This document shows positions 8,640-22,006 of a stretch of DNA of 64,000 bases, in pieces (position 1 is the first letter of the stretch; every line of letters begins with the position of its first letter). The notes under the pieces are model-generated. The model had not been told where the DNA came from. It searched no databases and saw only the letters and a list, made by a program, of their open reading frames with translations. This DNA comes from Torymus aiolomorphi (Eukaryota; Arthropoda; Insecta; Hymenoptera; Torymidae). A program made the position numbers and the translations under genes. The stretch is taken from the NCBI GenBank assembly GCA_036365515.1, contig CM070877.1:64988522-65052521 (forward strand), read 5' to 3'.

Positions 8640-9714
8640 TTATTTCAAGTGCTCGAACTGTTCTCCATTCATTTCTTGACAGTAACCTAATCGATGATAG
8701 AAAGCACCAACAGCATTTTCAATCATTTCAGTAAGAATGAGAGCTGATTCATCAATGATCCTTTCACGTAATTCATCTAAGTTTAAGGGTTTTGTTTTGA
8801 ATACACGATCCTTCAGATAACCCCAATAGAAATAATCTAGAGGCGTTAAATCGGGGGACCTAGCTGGCCATTCAATTGCACCTCTTCGTCCTATCCATCG
8901 ATTAATGAATACTGTATCTAAGTATGTGCGAACGTTTCGTGCATAATGAGCTGCTGCACCGTCCTGTTGATACCATGTGTTATTAAAGTCCTCTCCAGCT
9001 ATTTCTCTTATAGCAGGAACAATTTGATTCCGCAACATAGTTTCATACTTTTCTGCATTTAAATTGCCATCAATAAAAAATGGTCCTATAATCCTATTAT
9101 TTAATATTCCAGCCCAGACATTTAATTTTTGTGGATATTGTGACTTGGCTTCTCTTGCCCAATGAGGGTTTTCAACTGCCCAATATCTACAGTTATGCCT
9201 ATTTACGCTTGAGTCAAGTTGAAATGTAGCTTCATCTGAGAAGACTATATTTGATGGAAAATTTGGATTTTGTACGATGCGTGCCATCATATCATCACAG
9301 AATTCAACGCGACGATCGAAATCATCTTCATTTAACTTGTGTATTAGCGTTACTTTAAATGGATGGAACTTCTCTCTTTAGTATGTTATGAATAGATGAT
9401 TTACTTATTTCGTGCACTTGAGCAGCTCTACGAACGGAAGTATGCGGATCTTCGGTGAATGTTAACACAACATCTAAAGATTTCTCTTCGTTACCTGCTG
9501 ACATTGGTCTGCCTGATCGAGATAAATCGCTGATAGTGCCGGTATTTTCAAACCTTCTAACAGTTTTTTGAACTGTTGAAAATGATAGTGGAGTTCCACC
9601 AACCCTAAATGAAGCATTAAAAATATCTCTTACGGCCCTATAAGATCGCTGCATGTGTCCCCAACCTCTCATCATGAGAATCGTTATTCTTTCTCTATCA
9701 GTGAGTTTGTTCAT
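8640..9714 (-). pseudogene. DD41D mariner transposase (one frameshift)
   Basis: The enzyme would bind the TIRs and cut and paste the element. The N-terminal part (9714-9355) starts MNKLTDRERITILMMRGWGH and carries helix-turn-helix segments and the linker SRSGRPMSA. The catalytic part (9290-8640) has the three acidic residues in NIVFSDEATF, WYQQDGAAAHYA and SPDLTPLDYFYWG; exactly 41 residues separate the second and third Asp, defining DD41D. The C-terminus is FEHLK. A frame change at about 9365, within the codons after NILKRE, splits the gene; the intervening 9291-9364 reads as transposase in the catalytic frame. Otherwise the gene is complete at about 358 residues, so it died recently or contains a sequencing error. 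Confidence 0.9.
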
Positions 9715-10061
9715 TTTTATTACTCTTCGTAGTAGACCTTATCCAAAAATACTTTTTGAGTTGAAAATAAAAAGAATTTTTAATTTTCAAAAAATATGTT
9801 TGAAAGATGACCAACCCTTTTCTGTGGTGGTTATGGAATGAATAATAGTTTATTGTCACTCTAACCATACGAAAAATAACAAGTAACAATGTTCAATATT
9901 TAAACGCTTCAAAAAATTTTACAATGAATCAGCTCTCATTCCTACTGAAATGATCAAAAATACTGTTGGTGTTTTCGATCATCGATTAGGTTACTATCAA
10001 AAAGTGGATGGAAAATAATTCGAGCACTTGAAATAAGATGTTAGACTGTTTAAAAAATTAA

Positions 10062-10644
10062 AAAGTTTACACAAGATCAGACCGTCATTAAGTTTAAATG
10101 ACCTTCAAATGAACGTCAAGGTCCTTCTTGAACTATGTTCTGAGTACATGTTTGGACGTAAAGTTTCACACTCTTTCCGATTCCGCTAAAAAAATAGGGG
10201 TTACCATTTAAAAAAATGAGGTTGACCTCGAAATAACCTCAAAAATGAGGTTCAAGGTCGAATCAGAGGTCACCTTCAAGTCTTCGTTCGAACTTACCAA
10301 ACCTTACCTTTGTTTGTTTTGTTTTACCACTGAACTCGCGAAATTTTTAAGAAATCATACTTTGACCTCAATTTGACCTCTGGGGGCAACCTCAACCTCA
10401 TACCTTAATACATATCCGGACGTAAAATTTTCCGCTCTTTCAGATTCCGCTATAAAAAATAGGGGTTACCATTTAAAAAAATGAGGTTGAACTTGAAATA
10501 ACCTCAAAAATGAGGTCCAAGGTCGAATCCAAGGTCACCATTGGATTCCTCGTAAAAAAATACTACAAAGGCGACCTTAACATTTTCCAATAGTAATTCA
10601 GCTGAGAAATTATTTGGGTGTTTCCAGACTTTTTGGACACGCTG
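10062..10644 (-). repeat. DD41D element right TIR
   Basis: Inverted partner of 7664-8262. A fragment of the transposase 3' end (around 9925-10030, reading SALIPTEMIKNTVGVFDHRL on the plus strand) lies just inside it. That fragment repeats the coding end in the other orientation, so this arm copied more than the terminal repeat. Confidence 0.85.
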
Positions 10645-10649
10645 TATAT

Positions 10650-10768
10650 GGCTATTGGCGAAAGATACCACTTAAAATAACAATCCAACCGTCAATGAAC
10701 AGTACCTCCAGGGTGACGTGGAAAACTGTTCGTCTCTTCAACCAATCTTAATAGTTAAATCAATTTAA
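10650..10768 (-). repeat. Inverted repeat, right arm
   Basis: Reverse complement of 4788-4906. It starts six bases after the DD41D right end, so the transposon landed next to this arm. 10769-10868 beyond it is AT-rich with nothing recognisable. Confidence 0.8.
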
Positions 10769-10868
10769 AAAAAAAATAAATATACAAATAAATAAATATC
10801 AATATTATTACATAGAACTTGCGATACTCGACAATTCTTCTAATTAATTACATCATGATTTATAACTG

Positions 10869-11100
10869 AAACAATTGAGGGGGAAGGGGGGCGAGGAGGC
10901 GCGAGGAGGAGGGCGAGGGGGGGGAGGGGGGCGAGCCTCTAACAATTTCTTTAAAAAAACGTATAACCAGTCACATTTTTACGTTATTTTGAGGGGGGGT
11001 GAGGGGAGCGCTGAGGAGGGGGCGAGGAGGCGCGAGGGGGGTGAGAGGGCGCGATGGGGCACGAGGGGGAGTTGAGGGGGCGCTGAGTCGTAAACATTTT
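10869..11100 (+). repeat. G-rich low-complexity block
   Basis: Many GGGGG runs separated by A or C. The part 10935-11100 is the inverted copy of 7140-7318, including AACAATTTCTTTAAAAAAAC and TTTTTACGTTATTTTGAGGG. A looser relative lies at 26465-26610. Two short ORFs here are composition artefacts. Confidence 0.75.
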
Positions 11101-11119
11101 CTTACAACTATATAAAGGA

Positions 11120-11121
<2 letters not shown>

Positions 11122-11165
<44 letters not shown>
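11122..11165. repeat. (TA)n microsatellite
   Basis: Pure TA dinucleotides at the left edge of the 1.8-kb tandem unit. Confidence 0.95.
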
Positions 11166-13093
<1,928 letters not shown>

Positions 13094-13160
13094 AGGTGAA
13101 TATTTAGTCTATTTTTTGAGGGGAATTCTGATTATTAATTTCCCCAACTTATGTGTATAT

Positions 13161-14208
13161 TGTAACGGGATGGCTAGTGGGGGAAAATCCCAACAAGCCA
13201 CAGGCCAGCGATGCCCTAGAACACGGTGCCGCGGATGTCAGACTAAAATGACTTGCCCGGGGATCTGCTCCTGGAATCCCGAAAACAACGCGAAGATCGC
13301 ACACGAACTTCGCTTTCCAACTAATTGGATCGCTGAGTGAAAAGCGCGCGCTCGAAGAGTAAAGCGCGCGGCCGCTATGCTCAGATATGAAAACGACCGG
13401 CGGAGTCGTTTTCCCGCGGAGGCGGCGGTATCCGGGAGAAGGACAGGTTGTAATGAACAACGCGACGAGTAACTAGATATCACAATATATTTACAATTAA
13501 TAATCTCTACAAGCACAACGCGCGTGCTGATTAGAACAAAGAGTTAGTTCACGCGCGACCGTTAATATTCAAACGCGCGAACTACACGGCGCGCGGCGAA
13601 GCTGCTATGCTCGAGCGCAGTGTTAAGTACGGCGAGCTGACACACACTCGCACGTACACGGCACAGAAAGCTTGCACGGGGCGATTTCCGTGCAAGCCTT
13701 TTACATGAAATACGCGAGAGGAGAATATAACTTACCGATCTAAGGAGCAGCCGTGCACTCGACTCTCTCTCTCGCTCTCTCGGCAGTTGCGCGCTCGCTC
13801 TCTCTCTCTCTCTCGCTCTCGCTTGCGGGGGTGGCAGTCTGGCTCGCTGCCGTCTCTCGCTCGTGGCACAAGCTGCACGGACTTGCACTCTCTCTTGCTC
13901 TCTCGCACGCTTGCAGGTCGGCGCCTCCACTCTACACTCGCGGTAATAAAAATAAATAGCACGGCGCGGACACTAAAATATGAGAGATGGCAAGCTGACG
14001 ATGTGCACAGCACGAGAGTATACACGAAGATGTCTCCCTTTTCTCGCGGGAACAAGTTAGCAGCTTCGCGACGGATGACGGGCATTTTACGCGTCGCGAG
14101 ACCGATTCGCTACGCGCGGCGCGCCTCGATTCGGCTGCGCAGGAGTTGCGCGCGCGCGCTCACTACCTTCGCGCGGTAGATTAGAATCGCGGCTAGACAC
14201 GCGTTACA
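13161..14208 (-). mobile_element. Solo LTR of the element-1 family
   Basis: 1,048 bp, reverse orientation, same TGTAAC...GTTACA ends as 3434-4494 and alignable over its length, most clearly in the last 330 bp. ATAT is duplicated on both sides (13157-13160, 14209-14212) and present once in the empty site at 11234. A complete single LTR with target duplication is the product of LTR-LTR recombination. Confidence 0.93.
13730..13735 (-). promoter_or_regulatory. Candidate splice donor in solo LTR
   Basis: Reads GTAAGT on the minus strand, at the same LTR position as 3918-3923 although neighbouring sequence has diverged. Confidence 0.4.
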
Positions 14209-15940
14209 ATATAAAGGTAACATTTATTCATGTTCAAGCGACATAAAATAAATGTTATCCTACATGTTTAGTGTAATAACATTAACAAACCTCGGAAGTT
14301 ATATAATCAGAGGGCACGCCGCGAGAATTTGATTTTCCTTGACTAGATATACAGTGACTACGATGTTGTGTCTTCCTCTATACCGATAGCTATCAAGGCC
14401 ACCGCGTGTTGACTGATGAAATAGTACAAGGACGGCGCTATCGCGTTTTATGTGAGTGCGAGTGAGACAAAAATATGTACTATCAATATTTAATTCTCCT
14501 CGTCAAATTCCTACACTTAAAATAAGCAAAATCATTTTTCTATTAATTGCATTATCGTGCATCCGATTATCGACATATCTAAGTCGATAACCGAATATTT
14601 AATTAATTAAACATGAAATCAAATTCTCCCACTAATAAACATTATTGACATTTATTTCAGGAAACTAACTAACGAGCATGATGGGCGACAGTCTTCAGTG
14701 CTAACCTCTGTACATGTCTTTATCAAATTATGATTCTTAAACCGTTATCCTACAATATAAGTCATGATACCAATTACATTCCTCTTATGAACAGTTACCG
14801 ATTATTGCAGGAAATTTTTTCACGAATCATGCTATGTATATGTATTAGACATGGTCTAATATTGATAAAGCCCACCTGTTACACTAATTTATTACAATTA
14901 ACATTAATTAAAATTTTCATTCAGTTCTTTTTTTCTACAGAATTACGAAATATAACATTTCGCTTTCTAAACAGTTAATAATTGAGCATGTTGTGTATTT
15001 GTCCCGTGCCTATTGTCCAATAAATGAATAAATAATCTAGGACTCGAAAATGGGAAGAAGAGTTCATAGGTGAGCGGGGCAAGGAGAGGACGACGGATAC
15101 GCATGATAGGAGCGCAAGAGGGGAAGAAGCAACCAGGGAGTGCGCACTAATTACCCGGGAAGTTATGAAAATGGGTTCGTGCGCAACCCCCCAAAAACAG
15201 GTGTCTCTCGCGACCGCGGGTTGCGAGCGAGGTGATGAGCGCAACGAGAGGCAGTCTACGCCCGCCAGCAGCCTGGCCTAGTAAGCTCTCTCTCTCTCCA
15301 GCGGCATTCGAGCAGGCACGTGCGTTCCACGTGCGACCTTTCGGAAAGGGCACACGAGGTCCCGGAGCAACGAACGGATAACACGTCGTAGCAAGATTCG
15401 CCAATAGAAATCTCAACTCCTTTTTTTGTAAGTTTTAGATAAGAGGCCTAGAATTAATTCTTCGGGACAAACTAGGCCAAGTCGAGTTGGTTCGCCCGAC
15501 TCGGCGACCTTGTAGTATAGGGACTGGGACATTGGGCGTAAAAGTAAAGGGACGGCATAGCCTCTCTCCGGGTCCACGGTTAAGTTGACCGATAGGTTAG
15601 AGCTACCAAAGGGCGGCAGGGTTGGTCCTCGATCCGAGGGAAAAGCCGTAGTTCGCAAAAATTAACGGGCGCGACGCGGTTGGTTTCGTATATTTCGATT
15701 ATTTTTTTTTTGTTTGTTCTTCTTTCCTCGCGATAGTATACAATTGCCTTATACCCGTCGGGAGATAAATAGGTGATTCATACGCATAGTAGTTTTTCGG
15801 AGCCTCGCAGTGTTTTTTTTATATTTTCATGTATATTTTTTTTTCTTTTCTCCGCATATACATAATTGGAATTCGGACGCGAAAAATTATAAATTATTAT
15901 TTAAATTTTTGTTATATATACATGCATCTATATATATATG

Positions 15941-17769
15941 CGCCTGTGTGAAATGGTTCCTTCGGATACATATCAACTACAAGTTTTTCCTTAATATTTT
16001 AATATATATATTTTTTATTTTTTTGTATTTTATAATTCAATTTAATTATATAACGTCGTAGTTTTTCAGATTATTTTTTTTGTTGTTTTGAGCGAGATAT
16101 GTAATTACATTGTATCTCATATTTTTATTTTTTTTTCTTATTTACCCGAGTAAGAGTATTAATAAACTACAATTTATTCAAATTATTATCGTTATAATTA
16201 TAACCTGGGCGTTTTCCCATCTCCAATCCTCTTCCCTGACATTTTCACAATTAATTTTAAGTTACACTACAAATTTGAAGATTTACTTTTCTTAATCAAA
16301 ATAAATGAATAAACATACTTATATTATTAAAATTTATACTTTGCTCTGCTTGAATTAATTGATCTATTATTTTATATTTCAATTTAATATTATTGAATTT
16401 TGAATATTTGTCTAAGGACTTTCAGATAATAAATTGTTATTTTGTGCTATAATTAAATTTAAATCATGTAAATATTTTGCTATTTCTTCGACGGAGGACA
16501 ACTGTAGCTGAGAACATCAATACAACCATCGTTTCGAATTGCTCATTTATCACCATTGCACATTGGTGTGACCTAACCGTCCCTTCCCTATCCACTGAAC
16601 CTACTTACAAAACCTTACAACCTAATTTGAGATGGATTCGGCCTTTTAATAAAAATCTATGCATTGAAAAGGTTATAGCAAAGTTTATAATACATATTTT
16701 AATGTTTTTCAATACATTATCATTGTTATGTGTAAAATCTATAAAAATCCTATAATCCTAAGGAAAATTTATTAATGTGTGATATCCACATCAATTCGCA
16801 ATGAAAACATTGTATTTTAATACATTATCATTGTTATCGGTAAAATCGATAAAAATATTATAATCCTATCAAATTTTATTAATATGTGATATCCACGTTA
16901 ATTCATAATGAAAACATTGTATTTTTAATCTGAAAGAAAGCGCAAAGGAAAATAAATGGGCCCTCGAAGCCCTCGAAAATTTTAATATCAATATAACTTG
17001 AAAACGACGGCATATTTTTAATTGAAATTTTTTATACATGTAGTATATCAAAGCGGCTATCCGTTGATATATTCATGTATATTAAAAAAACGTAATTGAA
17101 AGGCGTAAAAAATTAGTAAAATTCTCGCGCACCCATTTCAATGTGTATGAAGCACGGTCGTCCCTCAGGCTTTTTCTGCATTGGACAGATACTTGTCTTC
17201 GAAGCGCTCCCGTGCTCCTTGATACATTACCATTGTTATGGGTAAAATCTATAAAAATCCTATAAGCAGAAAATTTTCATATAAATCCTCATATATTTTA
17301 GTACATGTAGAAGTTTTATGTGGAAATACTCAATAGTTCAGTATTTATTTTTACTTAAACTTGGTTTTTATAAGTCAATTTTTTCCTCCACATAAGGTAC
17401 AATAAATTCTTATTAACTTTACTTGTTTTGAAATTATTTACATTATAGTGTCTTTAATGTGTATGTGCGTGTGCAGAAACCTATATTATTCTCATTCATC
17501 AATTATTTTATATGTTTTATGGGACGGTTTCAACAGGGTGATTCTCTTACCTAAAGGACTAATACGATAAAGATAGAAACTCTACATTTCCACAAAATTT
17601 CAACATGATTAAATCATTTTTTTTTTCACTAGTTATCATGCGTCGAAGAAATTGACTTTGTATAAAATACGAAAATTTTCAATATCAGATATCTCAAAAA
17701 GTAAGCGTTCGATTTTGATGAAAATTAGCACACATATTATCTATATCATATTTATGATATTGTCTATAA
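15941..17769. other. AT-rich noncoding stretch
   Basis: No recognisable gene. A ~45-bp phrase, ACATTATCATTGTTATG followed by GTAAAATCTATAAAAATCC, recurs near 16720, 16823 and 17225. Short ORFs lack any family signature. Confidence 0.6.
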
Positions 17770-18790
17770 ATATGGAGCTGATACATAGAGCCGTTCTCGA
17801 CAATTGCGATTTGAAAAAAAGATTAAAAAAATTTTACCTTAAGGGGATGCCTTACTTGTATAGTCTGTACATGCTTACCGACATTTATTGATTTTTCAAA
17901 TATCTACCTCAATTTACATATTTTTGCTCATATCGAAGCTGACGCACATTCTTTGAATTATATAGATTATGCGTGTGCTTCAATAATTTTGATAATATGA
18001 AAATTGATTGAGAAATTTGAAAAATCGAGTGCAGAAATCTGCAGTTAGGTAAAGCTTGCCCTTAAATATCTTTGAAATTTATGAACCAATCATTTTTCTC
18101 ACAGAACTCGACCGAGAGCTATCCAAAATCTACTCTACAAGGAAGCGATTACTTTTGAAGCGATTAAGTCAATTTTACTCCCGTAATCGGTTGACATACA
18201 AAACTCATTTTTTTCATTTTTCAATGCTTGCGTTTTGGTTGGTAACAAAAGAACTGTGATAGTTAGGAACTTTTTTTTTTTAGAAAATATTGCTATTTTA
18301 ATTCTCTTTCGAATGCTACCCATGCGATTCATATACATAGAGCCGTTCTCGAGAAATTGCGGTCTGAAAAAAAGGTTAAAAAAATTTTAACCTCAAATAT
18401 CTCTGAAATTTATGGACCAATCATTTTGCCCAAAGAACTCGACCGAGAACTATCCAAAATCTACGTCTACAAGGAATTTTGAAGCGATTAAGTCAATTTT
18501 ACTTCCGTAATCGTTGGACACACAAAACTCATTTTTTTCATTTTTTCATTTTTCTCTAAAAAACTAACCAACAGAATGAATTCAAATTTCTAAAGATTAT
18601 AGCTATTTATATTCTGCATTATCATGATTTTCCTCAAAAAAAAAAAATTGACCGTTTAGTTTGGGAGTTATAAGCTTTTAAAAAAAGCGACACGCTTTTG
18701 TTAATAACAAAAGTGCCGTGGTAGCTAGAAACTTTTTTTTTAGAAAATATAGGTACTTTAATTCTCTTTCGAATGCTACCCATCCGATTC
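17770..18790. repeat. Diverged ~0.55-kb direct repeats
   Basis: ACATAGAGCCGTTCTCGA, then AACTCGACCGAGA and CTATCCAAAATCTAC, occur from 17787 and again from 18337. The phrase TTAATTCTCTTTCGAATGCT also occurs twice (18297 and 18759). Unclassified interspersed repeat. Confidence 0.65.
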
Positions 18791-18980
18791 AAATATTTCG
18801 ATCCTATCATTAAAAAAAAGCAAAAAACAATTTTGAGAAAATCGAAAATTCGAAATAAAACAAAAATGCATCGGCCCGATAAAAAAACGGATTTTTGACC
18901 CGCAATTTACCAAAAAAAAAAAAACAAAAATAGTGAGACCTGTCCGGTTAAAATTGACCGAGTAGAAGCTGAGATCTAGG

Positions 18981-18983
<3 letters not shown>

Positions 18984-19056
<73 letters not shown>

Positions 19057-19066
19057 GCACACGCAC
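18984..19066. repeat. (CA)n microsatellite
   Basis: Near-perfect CA dinucleotides with one interruption; the VCVCVC ORF on the other strand is an artefact. Confidence 0.95.
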
Positions 19067-19198
19067 GCACACACATCCATACAGACATTTTTTCAAAAAC
19101 CATGTATTTTGATTCCTAACATCTCGGAAAACAATTTTTTACAACAACTCAAAAAATTACTATTACAAAGCTTCCTCTAGGAGGAAGTAAAAAAGTAT

Positions 19199-19463
19199 TC
19201 CATGGATTTTCATAGGACAAGTCCTAAATTACTTAAAATTCATGCAGTAATGGCCCGAAGAGTTGGAAACATTAAAATTATTTGATTAAGTATTTTAAAA
19301 AATTTAAAAACCACTTTTAATTGCTAATTTTAAGAGTTTTTGTATATTTTTTGTCGTTTTTAGCATTTTAAAATTATTTAATAAAATATGTTTAATATTA
19401 CCAACTCTTCGGGCAATAAATACATGAATTTCAAGTAATTTAGATCCATGAAAATCCATCGAT
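19199..19463. repeat. ~265-bp inverted-repeat element
   Basis: Left end CCATGGATTTTCATAG and right end CCATGAAAATCCAT are inverted, and GCCCGAAGAGTTGG pairs with CCAACTCTTCGGGC inside. Looks like a small foldback element with diverged arms. 19464-20197 to its right is AT-rich and shows nothing recognisable. Confidence 0.7.
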
Positions 19464-20197
19464 TCAGCTGATTTTGGTCTCAGAAGCCACTAGGTGTAAC
19501 ACGCACTTAACGGTTACGTATACGTAAAACCGCCATTTTGAAAAATTCTTAATTTCTCCAAATATGCAAAAAACCAAACGAAAACAATTGGCTCGTTTTC
19601 TAGAAGGATAAACTTTTTTTTCCGCCTAATATGAGCCCAATCGATTTTGATAGAAAAAAGTTATAGCGGGGCCAACATCGCGATATTTGAAAATCGATTA
19701 TTTATAGAGAGCTGTATGTTTGCTTGTAATTGATTAAATCAATCGATGGCAAAATGATATCGGTTTTCAGAAAATGGACCCTACCCGGTCTTAATATCTA
19801 TAAAACTCGAGGAACTACAAAGGTTGAAATATAACCTAAAAAACTAAAATATTTAGATTCACGTTTTCCTTTGTGTAAAAATTTCAATGTATATTTTTTT
19901 TCCACAAATTTTTTTCTTAAATTTGTCAAAATAACAAAAAAATTCCTTCTTGAATCATTCAAAACGATCGAAAATAGAGCCGCATAGGATTTTTCGAATA
20001 TAGCCATTTTTTGACAATTTTTCGAAATTCAGCACAGTGTAGCTGTCCCAACATTGGATAGGGGGGCTAATATTGGTGCTTTCTCACTTTTTTATATGTA
20101 CTTTCACAGGAAAAATCATCGATTAAATCGGAAGACCCTCTGCGACCAATTATGACCGAAAAGAACAAGATCGACCCATATATTGTGAAGTCCGGAA

Positions 20198-20893
20198 TTA
20201 AGGACGTTCTCCGGGTCAAAACAGCAATTTTAGTTTTTATATTTTTAAATAATGTTTTATTAATTTGATAATCCAAGAGTAAGTACATGTAACAAATATA
20301 TACTTGAAAGAACATAAGAAAATTTTTTTCAGACAAATTCAAGCAATAATCACTATGGTATTGTTACAATTAAAGACAAAAGCTTCAATAAGTTCTTTAA
20401 ATTTTTTTATTTTTTATCCGATCTTAACGAAATAAAGCTTATTTTGTTCGTTAAGAAATTTCAGGTGGAGTATCGATGGGAAAATTTATGATACGAGTTA
20501 CCAGTATGGCGCAATATCAATTTGTTTAAGAAAGTTTTGATGAAAACTTGACTTGCTTTTCTTAAACAAATTAATATTGCGCCGTACTGGTAACTCGTAT
20601 CATAAATTTTCCCATCGATACTCCCCCTGAAATTTCTTAACGAACAAAATAAGCTTTATTTCGTTAAGATCGGATAAAAAATAAAAAAATTTAAAGAACT
20701 TATTGAAGTTTTTGTCTTTAATTGTAACAATACCATAGTGACTATTGCTTGAATTTGTCTGAAAAAAATTTTCTTATGTTCTTTCAAGTATATATTTGTT
20801 ACATGTACTTACTCTTGGATTATCAAATTAATAAAACATTATTTAAAAATATAAAAACTAAAGTTGCTGTTTCGACCCGGAGAACGTCCTTAA
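20198..20893. mobile_element. Palindromic foldback element flanked by TTAA
   Basis: TTAA at 20198-20201 and 20890-20893 bracket a 688-bp inverted repeat. Each arm is ~330 bp, starting GGACGTTCTCCGGGTC, around a ~22-bp loop near 20535-20556. Only a handful of mismatches separate the arms, so formation or correction was recent. TTAA on both sides is compatible with piggyBac-type insertion, but the end does not look like a typical piggyBac terminus. No coding capacity. Confidence 0.85.
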
Positions 20894-21465
20894 TGAAAAG
20901 ACAAATAATAATTGTCATATAAATGTTATAAAATAGTTTTATTTACTGATAGATCTGATGAACAATGGATCCTTGATTTTATATATAATCTCGCTGTATG
21001 ATCGCTTGTTTGAATTGCTCTTCTTATGTGTATAGAATGTGATTGGTACTTGTAGTTGCTTATTAATAAAATTATGCCCTCGTATGTCATCTGAGGCAGA
21101 TGGAGCTCGCGATCGGTTCATTCTCCACGCTGTAACTGACTCGTGCGAGCACACCTCGCTTTTTTATAACAGAAATAAATTGGGTTAAAGATGATCTGAC
21201 GGTGAGTCTAGATCATCTTTTTAAACAAGTTAAATGAGCGTAAGCCGTATGTAGTTCAATTTCAAATTCGAAAATGCTAAGTATAAACAAACTTACGACG
21301 CGCGTATGCTTTCGCGAAGTATCTGGCTCTCTATATCACGCGGTTGCGTTGTCGAAATGCTGCGCCATTTAAATTCGCAATCACATAATTTTGTGGGTCA
21401 AGAAATTACTGATGAGAATATGAATATCAAATGTAATTTAAGGCTACATCACGGACGTACCAATA
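20894..21465. other. Unannotated stretch
   Basis: Moderately AT-rich. A 71-codon minus-strand frame (21154-20939) begins with GTG and has no family signature. The inverted pair GATGATCT/AGATCATC around 21189-21222 forms a possible small hairpin. Nothing else seen. Confidence 0.5.
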
Positions 21466-21469
21466 TATA

Positions 21470-21763
21470 CAGGGTGTCCCATTTTAACTTAGACACTAGA
21501 ATATCTCGAAAACTATGCGGTTTAAGGGAAAAAAATTAAGAAAATAATCTTTCGGGAAATCAAACGGGCTATTAGAAGAACTGGCCCAATTTTGGGCCCA
21601 GGGTCTTAGTCTATTTTTTTTAAATAGGGACCCCTGTTTTTTATCCATTTCATTCTACGGTTAGCCCCGTGAGTCTAAAGTCTATTTTTTTAAATAGGGA
21701 CCCCTATTTTTTATTCATTGGATTCTACGGTTCAAAATACGTCCAAATATCTGTCCAACTTCT
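21470..21763 (+). repeat. Mariner-like terminal fragment
   Basis: Begins TACAGGGTGTCCCATTTTAA, a terminus typical of many mariner-type elements. The phrase TAAATAGGGACCCCT with flanks occurs twice here, and a looser version follows at 21940. No inverted partner and no transposase seen. Confidence 0.55.
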
Positions 21764-22006
21764 TTAACACCCTCCTTTGGGCCCAGTATCATTTTTGAAC
21801 TAATGATGTATTTCGAGAATGACTTTAACTCGAAAAGTAAGCAGTTTAAGGAAAAACAACTTCTTTCAGGAACTGAATGGTGCTATCTGACGAACTGACC
21901 CAATTTTGGGCCCAGGGCCTTAGTAAGGCCCCGTAAGACTAAAGTCTATTTTTTAAAATAAGAACCCTTATTTTTTTATTCAAGATTAGAACGGTTCAAA
22001 ATACGT

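Larger units (their letters stand above)
7664..10644 (-). mobile_element. DD41D Tc1/mariner-superfamily transposon with long TIRs
   Basis: 2,981 bp, flanked by TA on both sides (7662-7663, 10645-10646), the usual mariner target duplication. The ends are perfect inverted CAGCGTGTCCAAAAAGTCTG. The TIRs are unusually long (~590 bp: 7664-8262 and 10062-10644) and rich in AAGGTCA half-sites. Inside are a 40-bp tandem array and one transposase gene on the minus strand with a single frameshift. It inserted into the 5.9-kb inverted-repeat block. Confidence 0.9.

Noticed and set aside
20939..21154. 71-codon minus-strand ORF (RAPSASDDIRGHNF...)
   Set aside because: Starts with GTG, no motif, AT-rich context; cannot be supported as a gene.
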